Shown one piece after another: positions 16,472-24,728 of a stretch of DNA of 64,000 nt. Both the position numbers and the translations under genes were made by a program. This DNA comes from an uncultured Streptomyces sp. GTDB lineage: Bacteria; Actinomycetota; Actinomycetes; Streptomycetales; Streptomycetaceae. Location of the stretch: NCBI RefSeq assembly GCF_947488945.1, contig NZ_CANLBS010000009.1, forward strand, positions 281,051-345,050, given 5' to 3'. The notes under the pieces are model-generated. The model did not search any database and was not told where the DNA came from. It was given only the letters and a program-made list of their open reading frames with translations. How positions within the stretch are numbered: position 1 is the stretch's first letter; each line of letters opens with the position of its first letter.

Positions 16472-17536
16472 GTGCACAAGGAACCCGTAACCCCCCACAC
16501 CCCCCGCCCCGGCGCCTCCGGGACCGACACCGCCGCGACCGGTTCCTCCGGGACCGGCTCCTCCGGCTCGGGCGACAGGGCGGCGCGACTCGCCGTCAGC
16601 GTCTTCCCCGTCCTCGTCCTCGTCGCGGGCGTGGCCGGGCTCGTCACCCCTGACACGTTCGCGGGATGGACGCAGGCGGTGCCCTACCTGCTCGGCATCG
16701 TGATGTTCTGCATGGGACTGACGATGACCCCGCTCGACTTCAAGGGCGTGGCGAAGCGTCCGTGGGCCGTCGCGATCGGCCTGGTCGCGCACTACGTGAT
16801 CATGCCCGGCCTGGGCTGGGCGATCGCCCATCTGCTGGACCTCCCGCCGCAGTTGGCGGCCGGAGTCATCCTGGTCGGCTGCGCCCCGAGCGGTACCGCG
16901 TCGAACGTGGTGACCTTCCTGGCGCGGGGCGACGTGGCGCTGTCGGTCTCCGTCGCCACCGTCTCCACCGTGCTGGCGCCCCTCATCACCCCGCCGCTGA
17001 CGCTGCTGCTGGCCGGCGCCTACCTGCCGGTGGACGCGGGATCGATGGTGGCGGACATCCTCAAGACCGTGCTCCTGCCGGTGATCGGCGGACTGGTGGT
17101 ACGCCTGGTCGCGGGCGCGTACGTCGACCGGATACTCGGCGCGATGCCGTGGCTGTCCTCGGTCGCCGTGGCCGCCATCGTCTGCGCCGTCGTGTCCGGC
17201 AGTGCCAGCGCGATCAAGTCGGCCGCTGTCAGCGTCCTGGTCGCCGTCGTCCTCCACAACGGCCTGGGACTCGCCCTCGGTTACGGCGCGGGAAAGCTCA
17301 CCCGCCTGGACAAGCCGGCCAGCCGCGCCATGGCGTTCGAGGTCGGCATGCAGAACTCCGGCCTCGCCGCCTCCCTCGCGGCTGCCCACTTCAGCCCGCT
17401 GGCCGCCCTGCCGGCCGCCGTGTTCTCCGTCTGGCACAACATCTCCGGCGCGCTGGTGGCCGCCTGGATGTCCCACGGTGCCCGCCGCGAGGAGCGAGAG
17501 GCCGTGGCGGGCCCGGCGACCGCGCCGAGCCTCTGA
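16472..17536 (+). CDS. Bile acid:sodium symporter (BASS) family transporter
   Basis: A 354-residue membrane protein starting at GTG. A Thr/Ser/Gly-rich cytoplasmic N-terminus of about 35 residues is followed by about nine membrane helices. Diagnostic segments are GLTMTPLDF, AGVILVGCAPSGTASNVVTFLARGD (the BASS crossover helix) and FEVGMQNSGLAASLAAAHF. The family couples sodium entry to uptake or export of organic anions such as pantoate, pyruvate or bile acids. It is convergent with the IclR regulator gene, not the regulator's obvious target. Confidence 0.9.
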   Translation: MHKEPVTPHTPRPGASGTDTAATGSSGTGSSGSGDRAARLAVSVFPVLVLVAGVAGLVTPDTFAGWTQAVPYLLGIVMFCMGLTMTPLDFKGVAKRPWAVAIGLVAHYVIMPGLGWAIAHLLDLPPQLAAGVILVGCAPSGTASNVVTFLARGDVALSVSVATVSTVLAPLITPPLTLLLAGAYLPVDAGSMVADILKTVLLPVIGGLVVRLVAGAYVDRILGAMPWLSSVAVAAIVCAVVSGSASAIKSAAVSVLVAVVLHNGLGLALGYGAGKLTRLDKPASRAMAFEVGMQNSGLAASLAAAHFSPLAALPAAVFSVWHNISGALVAAWMSHGARREEREAVAGPATAPSL

Positions 17537-17597
17537 CCGGCCGCCGGCCGGGGCCGGCCACGCGGGGCGTGGCCCTGCGCGCCGGCCCGCCCCGCGC

Positions 17598-18365
17598 TCA
17601 CCCCTGGGCGACGCCGCCCACCCGGCGGGTCAGCTCACGCGCGGTCTGCGCCACGTGGCTCGCGATGCGCACGCGTTCCGTCTCGTCGGCCTCGTCACCG
17701 GGGAAGGTGACGGAGACCCCGGCGATCGGGTGGGCGTGATGGTCCAGCACGGCCGCCGCCACGGACGACAGTCCTGGGGTGACCTCCCCTTCCTCGGTCG
17801 CGTACCCCCGTCGCCGGACCTCGGTCAGCAGCCCTCTCAGCGCGGTGAGCGAGGAGGGACCGACGCCGTTGCGGACGACGAACGCCGACCGGTCGGGGAA
17901 CACCGCCCGCACCTGCGCGGGACGGAGCAACGCCAATACCGCCCGGCCGCTGGCGGTCAGATGGGCGGGCAGCCGCACCCCGACCTCGCTGACCAGCGGA
18001 GCCCGGCCCGGGGCACGTTCCTCGATGACGTAGATGACCTCGCGGCCGTGCAGCACGGCGAGGTTGGCGTTGTACCCGGTCCGGTCGACCAACGCGGCCA
18101 GCGGAGCCCGCGCCAGACGCTGGAACGGCGCCTGGCGCTGATAGCCCGAAGCCAGCTCGAAGGCGCTGACGCCGAGACCGTAGCGCCGCTCCTCCGGCAG
18201 GTGGACCACGAAGCCCTCCGCCACGAGGGTGTCGAGCAGGTGGTACGTCGTCGAGCGGGGCAGGCCGACGTCGCGGCTGATGGCGGCGGCGGGGACGGGA
18301 GCCCCCTGCCGCGCGAGATAGCGCAGCACTGCGAGCACCTGCGCGGCTGCCGGGACGATTGCCAT
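17598..18365 (-). CDS. IclR family regulator, probable histidine-utilisation repressor
   Basis: A 255-residue IclR protein with an N-terminal winged helix (VLAVLRYLARQGAPVPAAAISRDVGLPRSTTYHLLDTL, described in pieces) and a C-terminal GAF-like effector domain (about 75-250: GYNANLAVLHGREVIYVIEERAP, GRAVLALL, RRRGYATEEGEVTPGLSSVAAAVLDH). It is divergent from hutH, and two copies of one 16-bp near-palindrome lie between the genes, so it most likely controls hutH and itself in response to a histidine-pathway metabolite. That role is inferred from context. Confidence 0.88.
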   Translation of the reverse strand: MAIVPAAAQVLAVLRYLARQGAPVPAAAISRDVGLPRSTTYHLLDTLVAEGFVVHLPEERRYGLGVSAFELASGYQRQAPFQRLARAPLAALVDRTGYNANLAVLHGREVIYVIEERAPGRAPLVSEVGVRLPAHLTASGRAVLALLRPAQVRAVFPDRSAFVVRNGVGPSSLTALRGLLTEVRRRGYATEEGEVTPGLSSVAAAVLDHHAHPIAGVSVTFPGDEADETERVRIASHVAQTARELTRRVGGVAQG

Positions 18366-18396
18366 GGGGTGAGCCTAGACCGGCCGGGACGGACCC

Positions 18397-18449
18397 GTCT
18401 GCGATCCCAGACTCCACGTCCACACTCCATGGCATCTGGGATACCAGAC
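18397..18449. promoter_or_regulatory. Two copies of a 16-bp operator between the IclR gene and hutH
   Basis: GTCTGCGATCCCAGAC (18397-18412) and ATCTGGGATACCAGAC (18434-18449) agree at 13 of 16 positions. Both are near-palindromes with TCTG and CCAGA arms, and they start 37 bp apart. They are the obvious binding sites for the adjacent IclR regulator. Confidence 0.75.
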
Positions 18450-18503
18450 AGAAATCGTCCGTTGCCGGTCGCGGAACCGCCCGGCCTGCGGCTTGATAGG
18501 CCC

Positions 18504-20039
18504 ATGAACGTTGTTGTTGGTGTCGGTGCGCTCTCCGCCGACGAAGTCGTGTCCGTCGCCCGCCTCGGAACCCCGGTGGTTCTCGCACCCCCGGCCCTCG
18601 AAGAGATCGCCCGCAGCCGGGAGGTCGTCCGGGCCCTCGCCGACGACGCCGAGCCGCACTACGGTGTCTCCACCGGTTTCGGCGCACTGGCCACCCGCCA
18701 CATCCCCACCGAACTGCGCGCCCAGCTCCAGCGCAGCCTGGTGCGCTCGCATGCGGCGGGCTCGGGCCCCGAGGTCGAGCGCGAGGTCGTCCGGGCGCTC
18801 ATGCTGCTGCGGCTGTCCACCCTCGCCACCGGGCGCACCGGCGTGCGCACCGAGACCGCCGAGGCGTACGCCGCCCTGCTCAACGCCGGGATCACCCCGA
18901 TCGTCCACGAGTACGGATCGCTCGGCTGCTCCGGCGACCTCGCCCCCCTCGCGCACTGCGCGCTCGCCGTCATGGGCGAGGGCGTGGTCCGCACCGCGGA
19001 CGGCGTGCGCAAGCCCGCGGCCGAGGCACTCGCCGAGGCCGGCATCACCCCGGTCGTGCTGGAGGAGAAGGAGGGCCTCGCCCTCATCAACGGCACCGAC
19101 GGCATGCTCGGCATGCTCACCCTCGCCGCCCACGACCTGCACCGCCTGCTCCGTACGGCCGACATCGCCGCCGCGATGAGCGTCGAGGGCCAGCTCGGCA
19201 CCGACGCCGTCTTCGCCGCCGACCTCCAGGCGCTGCGCCCGCACCCGGGCCAGGCCGACAGCGCCGCCAACCTGCGGTCCCTGCTCACCGGTTCGGCGAT
19301 CGTGGCCAGCCACAAGGGCCCGGAGTGCACCCGTGTCCAGGACGCCTACTCGCTGCGCTGCACGCCCCAGGTCCACGGCACCGCCCGCGACACCCTCTCC
19401 TACGCGGAACTGGTCGGCTCCCGCGAACTGGCCGCCGCCGTCGACAACCCCGTCGTCACCGCCGACGGACGGGTCGAGAGCAACGGCAACTTCCACGGCG
19501 CCCCGATCGCCGCCGTGCTCGACTTCCTCGCCATCTCGGTCGCCGACGTCGCGTCGATCTCCGAACGCCGCACCGACCGGTTCCTGGACCCCGCCCGCAA
19601 CCGCGGTCTCAACGCCTTCCTGGCCGACGACCCCGGCGTGGACTCCGGCCACATGATCGCGCAGTACACCCAGGCGGCGATCGTCTCCGAGCTCAAGCGC
19701 CTCGCCGTGCCGGCCTCCACCGACTCGATCCCCTCCAGCGCCATGCAGGAGGACCACGTCTCCATGGGCTGGTCCGCCGCCCGCAAACTGCGCCGCGCCC
19801 TCGACGGACTCGGCCGCGTCGTCGCGGTGGAACTCCTCACCGCCGCCCGCGCACTCGACCTGCGCGCACCGCTCACCCCCTCCCCCGCCACCGCAGCGGT
19901 CCGCGACGGTCTGCGCGAGACCGTCGAAGGCCCCGGCACCGACCGCTGGCTCGCCCCCGAGATCGAGGCGGCCGTCCAGTACGTCGCCTCCGGCCGCGCC
20001 CTCGCCGCCGCGGAGTCGGTCACCGGGCCGCTGGCCTGA
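18504..20039 (+). CDS. hutH: Histidine ammonia-lyase
   Basis: A 511-residue HutH: converts L-histidine to trans-urocanate and ammonia, the first step of histidine breakdown. The self-made MIO prosthetic group normally forms from Ala-Ser-Gly; here it reads Cys142-Ser143-Gly144 in YGSLGCSGDLAPLAH. I recall the same Cys variant from other streptomycete enzymes, so this does not indicate loss of function. Other conserved segments are HYGVSTGFGALA (Tyr53), NGTDGMLG, QDAYSLRC and NGNFHGAP. No hutU, hutI or hutG gene is next to it, as is usual in Streptomyces. Confidence 0.96.
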   Translation: MNVVVGVGALSADEVVSVARLGTPVVLAPPALEEIARSREVVRALADDAEPHYGVSTGFGALATRHIPTELRAQLQRSLVRSHAAGSGPEVEREVVRALMLLRLSTLATGRTGVRTETAEAYAALLNAGITPIVHEYGSLGCSGDLAPLAHCALAVMGEGVVRTADGVRKPAAEALAEAGITPVVLEEKEGLALINGTDGMLGMLTLAAHDLHRLLRTADIAAAMSVEGQLGTDAVFAADLQALRPHPGQADSAANLRSLLTGSAIVASHKGPECTRVQDAYSLRCTPQVHGTARDTLSYAELVGSRELAAAVDNPVVTADGRVESNGNFHGAPIAAVLDFLAISVADVASISERRTDRFLDPARNRGLNAFLADDPGVDSGHMIAQYTQAAIVSELKRLAVPASTDSIPSSAMQEDHVSMGWSAARKLRRALDGLGRVVAVELLTAARALDLRAPLTPSPATAAVRDGLRETVEGPGTDRWLAPEIEAAVQYVASGRALAAAESVTGPLA

Positions 20040-20149
20040 CCGGGCCGCGCGGCCGGGAGGCGCAGCCGGGAGGCGCGGCCGGGAGGTCCGGTCCGGTGCC
20101 CGGCGGCCCGGCCGCACCAGGTGCCGACGCCGCGTCCAGTGAACGACAA

Positions 20150-20182
20150 AGGCCCAGCTCAGAGACCATCCGAGCTGGGCCT
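20150..20182 (-). terminator. Hairpin behind a tRNA 3' remnant
   Basis: A perfect 11-bp stem (AGGCCCAGCTC at 20150-20160 with GAGCTGGGCCT at 20172-20182). It sits 7 bp past the tRNA remnant, just as another terminator follows the intact tRNA-Thr at 37.3 kb. It may also end hutH transcription from the left. Confidence 0.75.
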
Positions 20183-20189
20183 AGCGGTG

Positions 20190-20230
20190 AGCCCCTGGCG
20201 GATTCGAACCGACGACCTACGCATGACAAG
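20190..20230 (-). pseudogene. 3' fragment of a tRNA-Thr gene (candidate att site)
   Basis: The 41 bp correspond to the 3' half of the intact tRNA-Thr(TGT) at 37370-37443: anticodon-loop end, variable loop, T arm and acceptor strand. A 26-bp block (20199-20224) is identical to 37380-37405. Differences are one base in the anticodon loop, one in the T stem that breaks a pair, and a one-base loss in the acceptor strand. No 5' half precedes it, so it cannot make a tRNA. This is the scar expected at one end of an element that integrated into a tRNA 3' end. Confidence 0.75.
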
Positions 20231-20290
20231 ACCGTGAGCGATCATGTCAGCCGGTGCCGCCGCCTCGTGACGTATTCCTGCTCCGCCCGG

Positions 20291-21139
20291 TCAGAGTCGG
20301 CAGGCGTGGATGGACGTGGTCAGGACTGCCCGCGGACCCAGCTCGTACAGATCGTCCATGATCTGCTGGGCCCGCGCCGTCGGGACCATTGCGCGCACGG
20401 CCACCCACCCCTCGTTGTGCAGCGGCGAGACTGTCGGGGACTCCAGACCCGGAGTCAGGCGAATGGCCCGGTCGAGGTGTTCGGCGCGGCAGTCGTAATC
20501 CATCATCACGTACGTCCTGGCCACCAGGACGCCCTGCAGGCGACGCAGGAACCGGTTTGCTTCAGGGGCGATCTCCGCACCGCCACCGCGTGTGATGATC
20601 ACGGCCTCCGATTCCAGGATCGGCTCGCCGATCGCTACGAGGCCCGCGTCGCGCAGGCTCGAACCGGTCTCCACCGCGTCGGCGATCGCGTCGGCCACGC
20701 CGAGCTCCACCGCCGTCTCCACCGCACCGTCCAGATGGATGACCCGGGCCTCGACGCCGGCCTCGGCCAGGTGCCGGGTGACAATGCCCTCGTACGACGT
20801 GGCGATCGTGCGGCCCGCCAAGTCCGCCACGTCGCCGACCGTGCCCGGCTTCGCCGCGTACCGGTAGGTGGAGTGGGCAAAGCCGAGCTGCAGGATCTCC
20901 TGGGCCGAAGCACCCGAGTCGACCAGCAGATCCCGGCCCGTGATGCCGATGTCGAGGCGTCCCGCACTGACGTAGAGCGCGATGTCGCGCGGGCGGAGGT
21001 AGAAAAACTCCACCTCGTTCACCGGATCGACGAACACCAGCTCCTTGGCGTGTCCGCGCTGCTGGTACCCGGCCTCGCTCAGCATCGCGGCGGCTGGACC
21101 GGCCAGGGAGCCCTTGTTGGGAATCGCTATGCGCAGCAC
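20291..21139 (-). CDS. HisG-like ATP phosphoribosyltransferase, cluster-borne paralogue
   Basis: A 282-residue long-form HisG. The family joins ATP and PRPP to give N1-phosphoribosyl-ATP, the committed and feedback-inhibited step of histidine synthesis. Visible features: LRIAIPNKGSLAGPA, VEFFYLRPRDIALYV, LDIGITGRDLL, the PRPP-binding loop EAGVEARVIHLDGAVETAVELGVADAIAD (in pieces), and a complete C-terminal ACT-like regulatory domain (VLVARTYVMMDYDC, NEGWVAVRAMVP, LTTSIHACRL). It is the last gene of the leftward operon, 5 bp after an ATP-grasp gene, and no other his gene is present. I infer a second copy that raises histidine supply, or one whose product is modified further. Housekeeping HisG should lie elsewhere in the genome. 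Confidence 0.9.
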   Translation of the reverse strand: MLRIAIPNKGSLAGPAAAMLSEAGYQQRGHAKELVFVDPVNEVEFFYLRPRDIALYVSAGRLDIGITGRDLLVDSGASAQEILQLGFAHSTYRYAAKPGTVGDVADLAGRTIATSYEGIVTRHLAEAGVEARVIHLDGAVETAVELGVADAIADAVETGSSLRDAGLVAIGEPILESEAVIITRGGGAEIAPEANRFLRRLQGVLVARTYVMMDYDCRAEHLDRAIRLTPGLESPTVSPLHNEGWVAVRAMVPTARAQQIMDDLYELGPRAVLTTSIHACRL

Positions 21140-21144
21140 GGTGG

Positions 21145-22488
21145 TCAGCGCTCTCTCGCAGAGATGCTGAGCACGCCGGCGGACTCCGCACCGCTCGACG
21201 CGTTGATCACCGACTCCTCCCTGGGCGGCGCCTGGCGCAGGAACGTACCGGCGAACCGGCCGCCGAACACCAGCGGTGCCAGGACGACCTCACGGGCCGA
21301 CGGACTCGCGCCCGGCAGCTCCACGATGACCGGCGGAACACGGTACTGCAGCACATGGCGCTCGGCCGATCCCCGCAGGCACTCCGTGAGCAATGCGCGC
21401 CACGCGGTGTCGTCCAGCGGAAAGCCGTACTTCATGCCCTTGCCGCCGTAGGCGGACGCAGGCTTGCACAGCAACTGCTCGCGGGCCGCGACGGCCCGCT
21501 CCAGGGTCTCCTCACTCAGCCGGAACGTTTCCGGCACGTGTCGCTCGACCAGGGTCCGCTCCTCGTTCGTGAGCAACGAGGCGTACTCGAAGAGCAGAGC
21601 CAGATTGGCCTTGTTGTCGAAGAGCCCCGCAGCGGGGGAGCCGATGAAGTCGACCTTGCCGGCCGCGTCGAGCTCCATCAGACGACGGGTGAGCGCCGGC
21701 GGCACATAGCGCCGGGTCTCGTGCCAGGTGTACGCCGTGAACACCGCGTCGATCCGACGGCCCTCGAAGTAGACGCCCTCGTCGGTGAGTGCGAGGTCGT
21801 GCACCAGGCCGCAGCTGACCTGATGCCCGGCCGAGCGCACCATGTCGACGAAGAAGCGCCGGCCCGAGTCGATGTCCGCGGGGTTCGCGGTCGCCTCGAA
21901 GACATGCAGCGGTCCGTCGGTGTGCCGCTGGGTGAGACCGCCGAAGACCTCCAGCCAGACCTGTGAGGTGTTGGGCGCGTCCAGGCCGAGACCGCGGGAC
22001 TCCAGGAAGCGGGCGTACGCGGAGGAGCGTGCGGCCCGGGTGTAGGGCGCGCAGGTGCTGAGGCCGCCCAGGGACGTCGCCACGTTCAGCTCGACCAGCT
22101 TCAGGCCCTCGTCGGTGACCACCAGGTCGGGGCGCATGAACGCCCGGGCCGCCTTGGCCAGACGGGGGCTCGCGAGGGCCTCGGTCATCAGGGCCGCGTC
22201 GTCGCCGGATGCGCCCAGGTACTCCGCCCAGGCGGCGAGATCGTCGCCGAACACCCGCTGCGGGAAACCCGAGACGAGCTCCGCCAGGCGCACGCCGACC
22301 GTCGCGACATCGTCCGCCGCCTCCACCGACAGGATCTGCGGCGGGTAGGCGTGCGCCCAGCCCTTGCGGTGGATGCGCTCCGTGAACTCCTCACGGTCCT
22401 GGTCCGCCCCACCGGTGCCCTCGAAGTCGGCCCACGCGGCGACGGCACGCCGGTCCAGGGCGGACCACACCGCCCGTGCCGCGCTCAC
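21145..22488 (-). CDS. Circularly permuted ATP-grasp ligase (glutathionylspermidine-synthase-like)
   Basis: A 447-residue protein. The central part shows an acceptor-type motif (VELNVATSLGGLSTCAPYTRA) and the C-terminal half the permuted nucleotide-binding elements: FIGSPAAGLFDNKANLALLFE, then REQLLCKPASAYGGKGMKYGFPLDD and VLQYRVPPVIVELPG. Permuted ATP-grasp enzymes of this kind form amide bonds through acyl-phosphates in small-molecule pathways. It overlaps the upstream gshB-like gene by ATGA and is followed at 5 bp by the hisG paralogue. Substrates are unknown; ATP-grasp identity is supported by the motif set rather than by any single residue. Confidence 0.75.
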   Translation of the reverse strand: MSAARAVWSALDRRAVAAWADFEGTGGADQDREEFTERIHRKGWAHAYPPQILSVEAADDVATVGVRLAELVSGFPQRVFGDDLAAWAEYLGASGDDAALMTEALASPRLAKAARAFMRPDLVVTDEGLKLVELNVATSLGGLSTCAPYTRAARSSAYARFLESRGLGLDAPNTSQVWLEVFGGLTQRHTDGPLHVFEATANPADIDSGRRFFVDMVRSAGHQVSCGLVHDLALTDEGVYFEGRRIDAVFTAYTWHETRRYVPPALTRRLMELDAAGKVDFIGSPAAGLFDNKANLALLFEYASLLTNEERTLVERHVPETFRLSEETLERAVAAREQLLCKPASAYGGKGMKYGFPLDDTAWRALLTECLRGSAERHVLQYRVPPVIVELPGASPSAREVVLAPLVFGGRFAGTFLRQAPPREESVINASSGAESAGVLSISARER

Positions 22489-23492
22489 TTCAGCTTCCCG
22501 GCGGCGCGCAGGGCGTCCAGAACCGTGTTGACCGCCTCGGAGGACTTGTCCTCGCCGGTGGCGCGGCGGTGGTAGCTGAGGCCGCCCGGGTTCACCATGT
22601 TGATTTCGATGACGTAGGGGAACGCCAGGTCGACGCCCGAGTAGAAGATGCCGAGGTCCATCATTCGTTTGCCGAGCTCGCGAACGAACGCGTCCTCTTC
22701 ATCGGTGAGTTCGAGCTTCTCGAAGCGGGCGCCGAGGGTGGCGTTCGAGCGGTTGTCGTTCTCCGGGTGGAAGCGCAGGAAGCCGGAGACGGGCTGGTCA
22801 CCCGCTATGATCACGCGCTTCTCGTTGGTACGGACGTTGGGGATGTACTCCTGGACCGCGGTGTGGCGCTTGGCCATGCCGATGACGTCCCGGCCGTAGC
22901 GGCCGACGCGCGACATCTCGTTGCCGGTCGCCGAACCGAGGATCGCGGAGCGGTTGCGGTCCTTCTTGTTGACCACGTACACATCGGCGCCGCAGCCGTC
23001 ACTGGTGGGCTTGACGACCCAGGAGCGGTCGCCGTCCGACTCGACGAGGCCGTTCAGGAAGTCGAAGTCGTTGGTGACGTAGGACACCGGCAGGTTCTCG
23101 GCCGGCACGATCGCACCAAGGTTGATCTTGGTGTTGAGGTGGAAGAGCGCGCCGGCGCCGTTGACGAACGGGACGCGCTGGTTCAGCAGCCACAGGAGCC
23201 GGAAGGAGTCGTCGTCGGTCTCGGGATGGGTCCCCGCGAGGACCCACACGAGGTCGAAGTCCTCGGCGGACGCGTAGGACTCGCGCAGCGCGGGAAAGTC
23301 GGCGCCGGCCACGAACTCCTCGGACAGCCTGACCTGGTCGCACACGACCACGTTCTCGTGAACGCCGAGGCTGTCGATGTCACCGATGTGCACGTCGTGG
23401 CCTTCGCGGTACAGCGCGCTCGGGATGATCGAGGCGTTGTTGAGCTCGAATTTCGAGGCCTCGGACACCAGGATCAGGATCTTGTACGGCAA
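22485..23492 (-). CDS. Glutathione-synthetase-like (GshB-type) ATP-grasp ligase
   Basis: A 335-residue classical ATP-grasp protein. It starts YKILILVSEASKFELNNAS, with the nucleotide fold RSWVVKPTSDGCGADVYVV (Lys in the VVKP strand), a lid region ending AVQEYIPNVRTNEKRVI, and the metal-binding end GVDLAFPYVIEINMVNPGGLSYH (Glu, Asn). The family ligates a carboxylate to an amine with ATP hydrolysis; true GshB adds glycine to gamma-glutamylcysteine, but actinobacteria make mycothiol instead, so a different peptide or amide bond is likely. It is translationally coupled to the next ligase gene. Confidence 0.85.
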   Translation of the reverse strand: MPYKILILVSEASKFELNNASIIPSALYREGHDVHIGDIDSLGVHENVVVCDQVRLSEEFVAGADFPALRESYASAEDFDLVWVLAGTHPETDDDSFRLLWLLNQRVPFVNGAGALFHLNTKINLGAIVPAENLPVSYVTNDFDFLNGLVESDGDRSWVVKPTSDGCGADVYVVNKKDRNRSAILGSATGNEMSRVGRYGRDVIGMAKRHTAVQEYIPNVRTNEKRVIIAGDQPVSGFLRFHPENDNRSNATLGARFEKLELTDEEDAFVRELGKRMMDLGIFYSGVDLAFPYVIEINMVNPGGLSYHRRATGEDKSSEAVNTVLDALRAAGKLK

Positions 23493-23540
23493 GGGGTACC
23501 TCTCGACATCTCAGCAGGAAGGGGGGGTGGGGGAGGCTGG

Positions 23541-24728
23541 TCAGACGCCCGCGGTCAAAGTGCGGAGGGCTGCGTCGAGATGGCCCTCCAGTTCGTCGCG
23601 TGTGTCGGCGACGGCGAGCACGAAGCCGTGCCGGTCCCCCGACTTGGTGACGGCGCCGGGGAGCTGTCCGGCGGGTGCGGTGATCCTGACCTCTTCGACG
23701 CCGGGCAGCGAGGCGACCAGCTCGGTCCTGAGGCCGCCTTCGGGGACGGGCCCGTCGAAGGTGACGTAGCGGATGCCCGCCACTCTGTCGCGGGACGGCG
23801 CCTGCTGCACGGGCAGCCCGAACACGGCCGCCATCGACTGGGCGAACACGTCCTCGCCGAGCGCCAGGTGCAGCATGTCGCTGATCCGGTCGCCACCGGG
23901 GCGGCCGTGCGACTCGATGAGTCGCGGCCCTGCCGCGGTCACCATGACCTCGGTGTGCGAGGTGCCGAAGCGGTGGCCGGCCGCGTCCAGGGTCCCGCGG
24001 ACGAGCTCGGCGATCGCTCTCTCGGCCGTGTCCGTCAGGCGTACGGGCAGCGTGTGCCCGGTCTCCACGAAGTGCGGTGCGCCCGTGGTGCGCTTCTCGG
24101 TGACGGCCAGGATGCGGTGACCGGTGTCCGAGCTCATGGCCTCGACGCTGTACTCGGTGCCCTCCAGGAACTCCTCGACGAGCAGCGGGCGCTGCCAGTC
24201 GAGCGCCGCGATGTAGGCCTCGGCCTCGAACACATCGGCCAGGTACTGCACGCCCGAACTTCCCGTGCCGTCCACCGGCTTCGCCACACAGGGAAAGCCG
24301 ACCTCGGTGAGTGCGGGCAGCAGGTCGTCCCGGGTGGCGGCCAAGGCGTACGCGACCGGTGCGCCCGCCTTGTCCCCGACCAGGGCGCGCAGGTCAGCCT
24401 TGTTCTTGAGGACGGCCGGCGCGTGCGGGGGGTTGCCGGGCCAGCCGAGCTCGCCGTTGACGATCGCAGCCACCGAGGCGCCGATCTCGCCGAAACCGAA
24501 GCAACTGACCGGGCCGGGGAAGGTGTGCTCCCGGAGCCGTGCGATCAGTTCGGAGCTGTCGGCCGTCCAGGCGGTCTCGATCTCCGGGTCGCCCGTGGCC
24601 GGCGGCCTCGGCTGGCCGGGGTCGACCACGAGGACCACGGCCAGGCCCAGTCGCCCGGCCGCAGCGAGAACCGCGTCACGGGGGTTGAGCAGGACGGCGG
24701 TCGGGCGGTCGGTGGTCGCATCAGGCAT
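23541..24728 (-). CDS. ATP-grasp ligase (L-amino-acid ligase / BacD-like group)
   Basis: A 395-residue ATP-grasp protein with the carbamoyl-phosphate-synthase-like architecture: an N-terminal pre-ATP domain (ending FPGPVSCFGFGEIGA), the central LKNKADLRALV, AKPVDGTGSSGVQYL nucleotide loop, LVEEFLEGTEYSVEAMSS, and the end segment HTEVMVTAAGPRLIESHGRPGGDRI. This resembles L-amino-acid ligases that join two unprotected amino acids into a dipeptide. Its start overlaps the MFS gene by 8 bp. It is one of four ligases in the operon, which suggests a product with several amide bonds. Confidence 0.85.
   Translation of the reverse strand: MPDATTDRPTAVLLNPRDAVLAAAGRLGLAVVLVVDPGQPRPPATGDPEIETAWTADSSELIARLREHTFPGPVSCFGFGEIGASVAAIVNGELGWPGNPPHAPAVLKNKADLRALVGDKAGAPVAYALAATRDDLLPALTEVGFPCVAKPVDGTGSSGVQYLADVFEAEAYIAALDWQRPLLVEEFLEGTEYSVEAMSSDTGHRILAVTEKRTTGAPHFVETGHTLPVRLTDTAERAIAELVRGTLDAAGHRFGTSHTEVMVTAAGPRLIESHGRPGGDRISDMLHLALGEDVFAQSMAAVFGLPVQQAPSRDRVAGIRYVTFDGPVPEGGLRTELVASLPGVEEVRITAPAGQLPGAVTKSGDRHGFVLAVADTRDELEGHLDAALRTLTAGV

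Noticed and set aside
20150..20235. A second complete tRNA gene
   Set aside because: Only the 3' half is present, one T-stem pair is broken, and no 5' acceptor or D arm precedes it.
20291..21139. Housekeeping hisG of the organism
   Set aside because: It is coupled to an ATP-grasp operon inside an apparent island with no other his gene; a paralogue is the simpler reading, though a genome search is needed to confirm a second copy.
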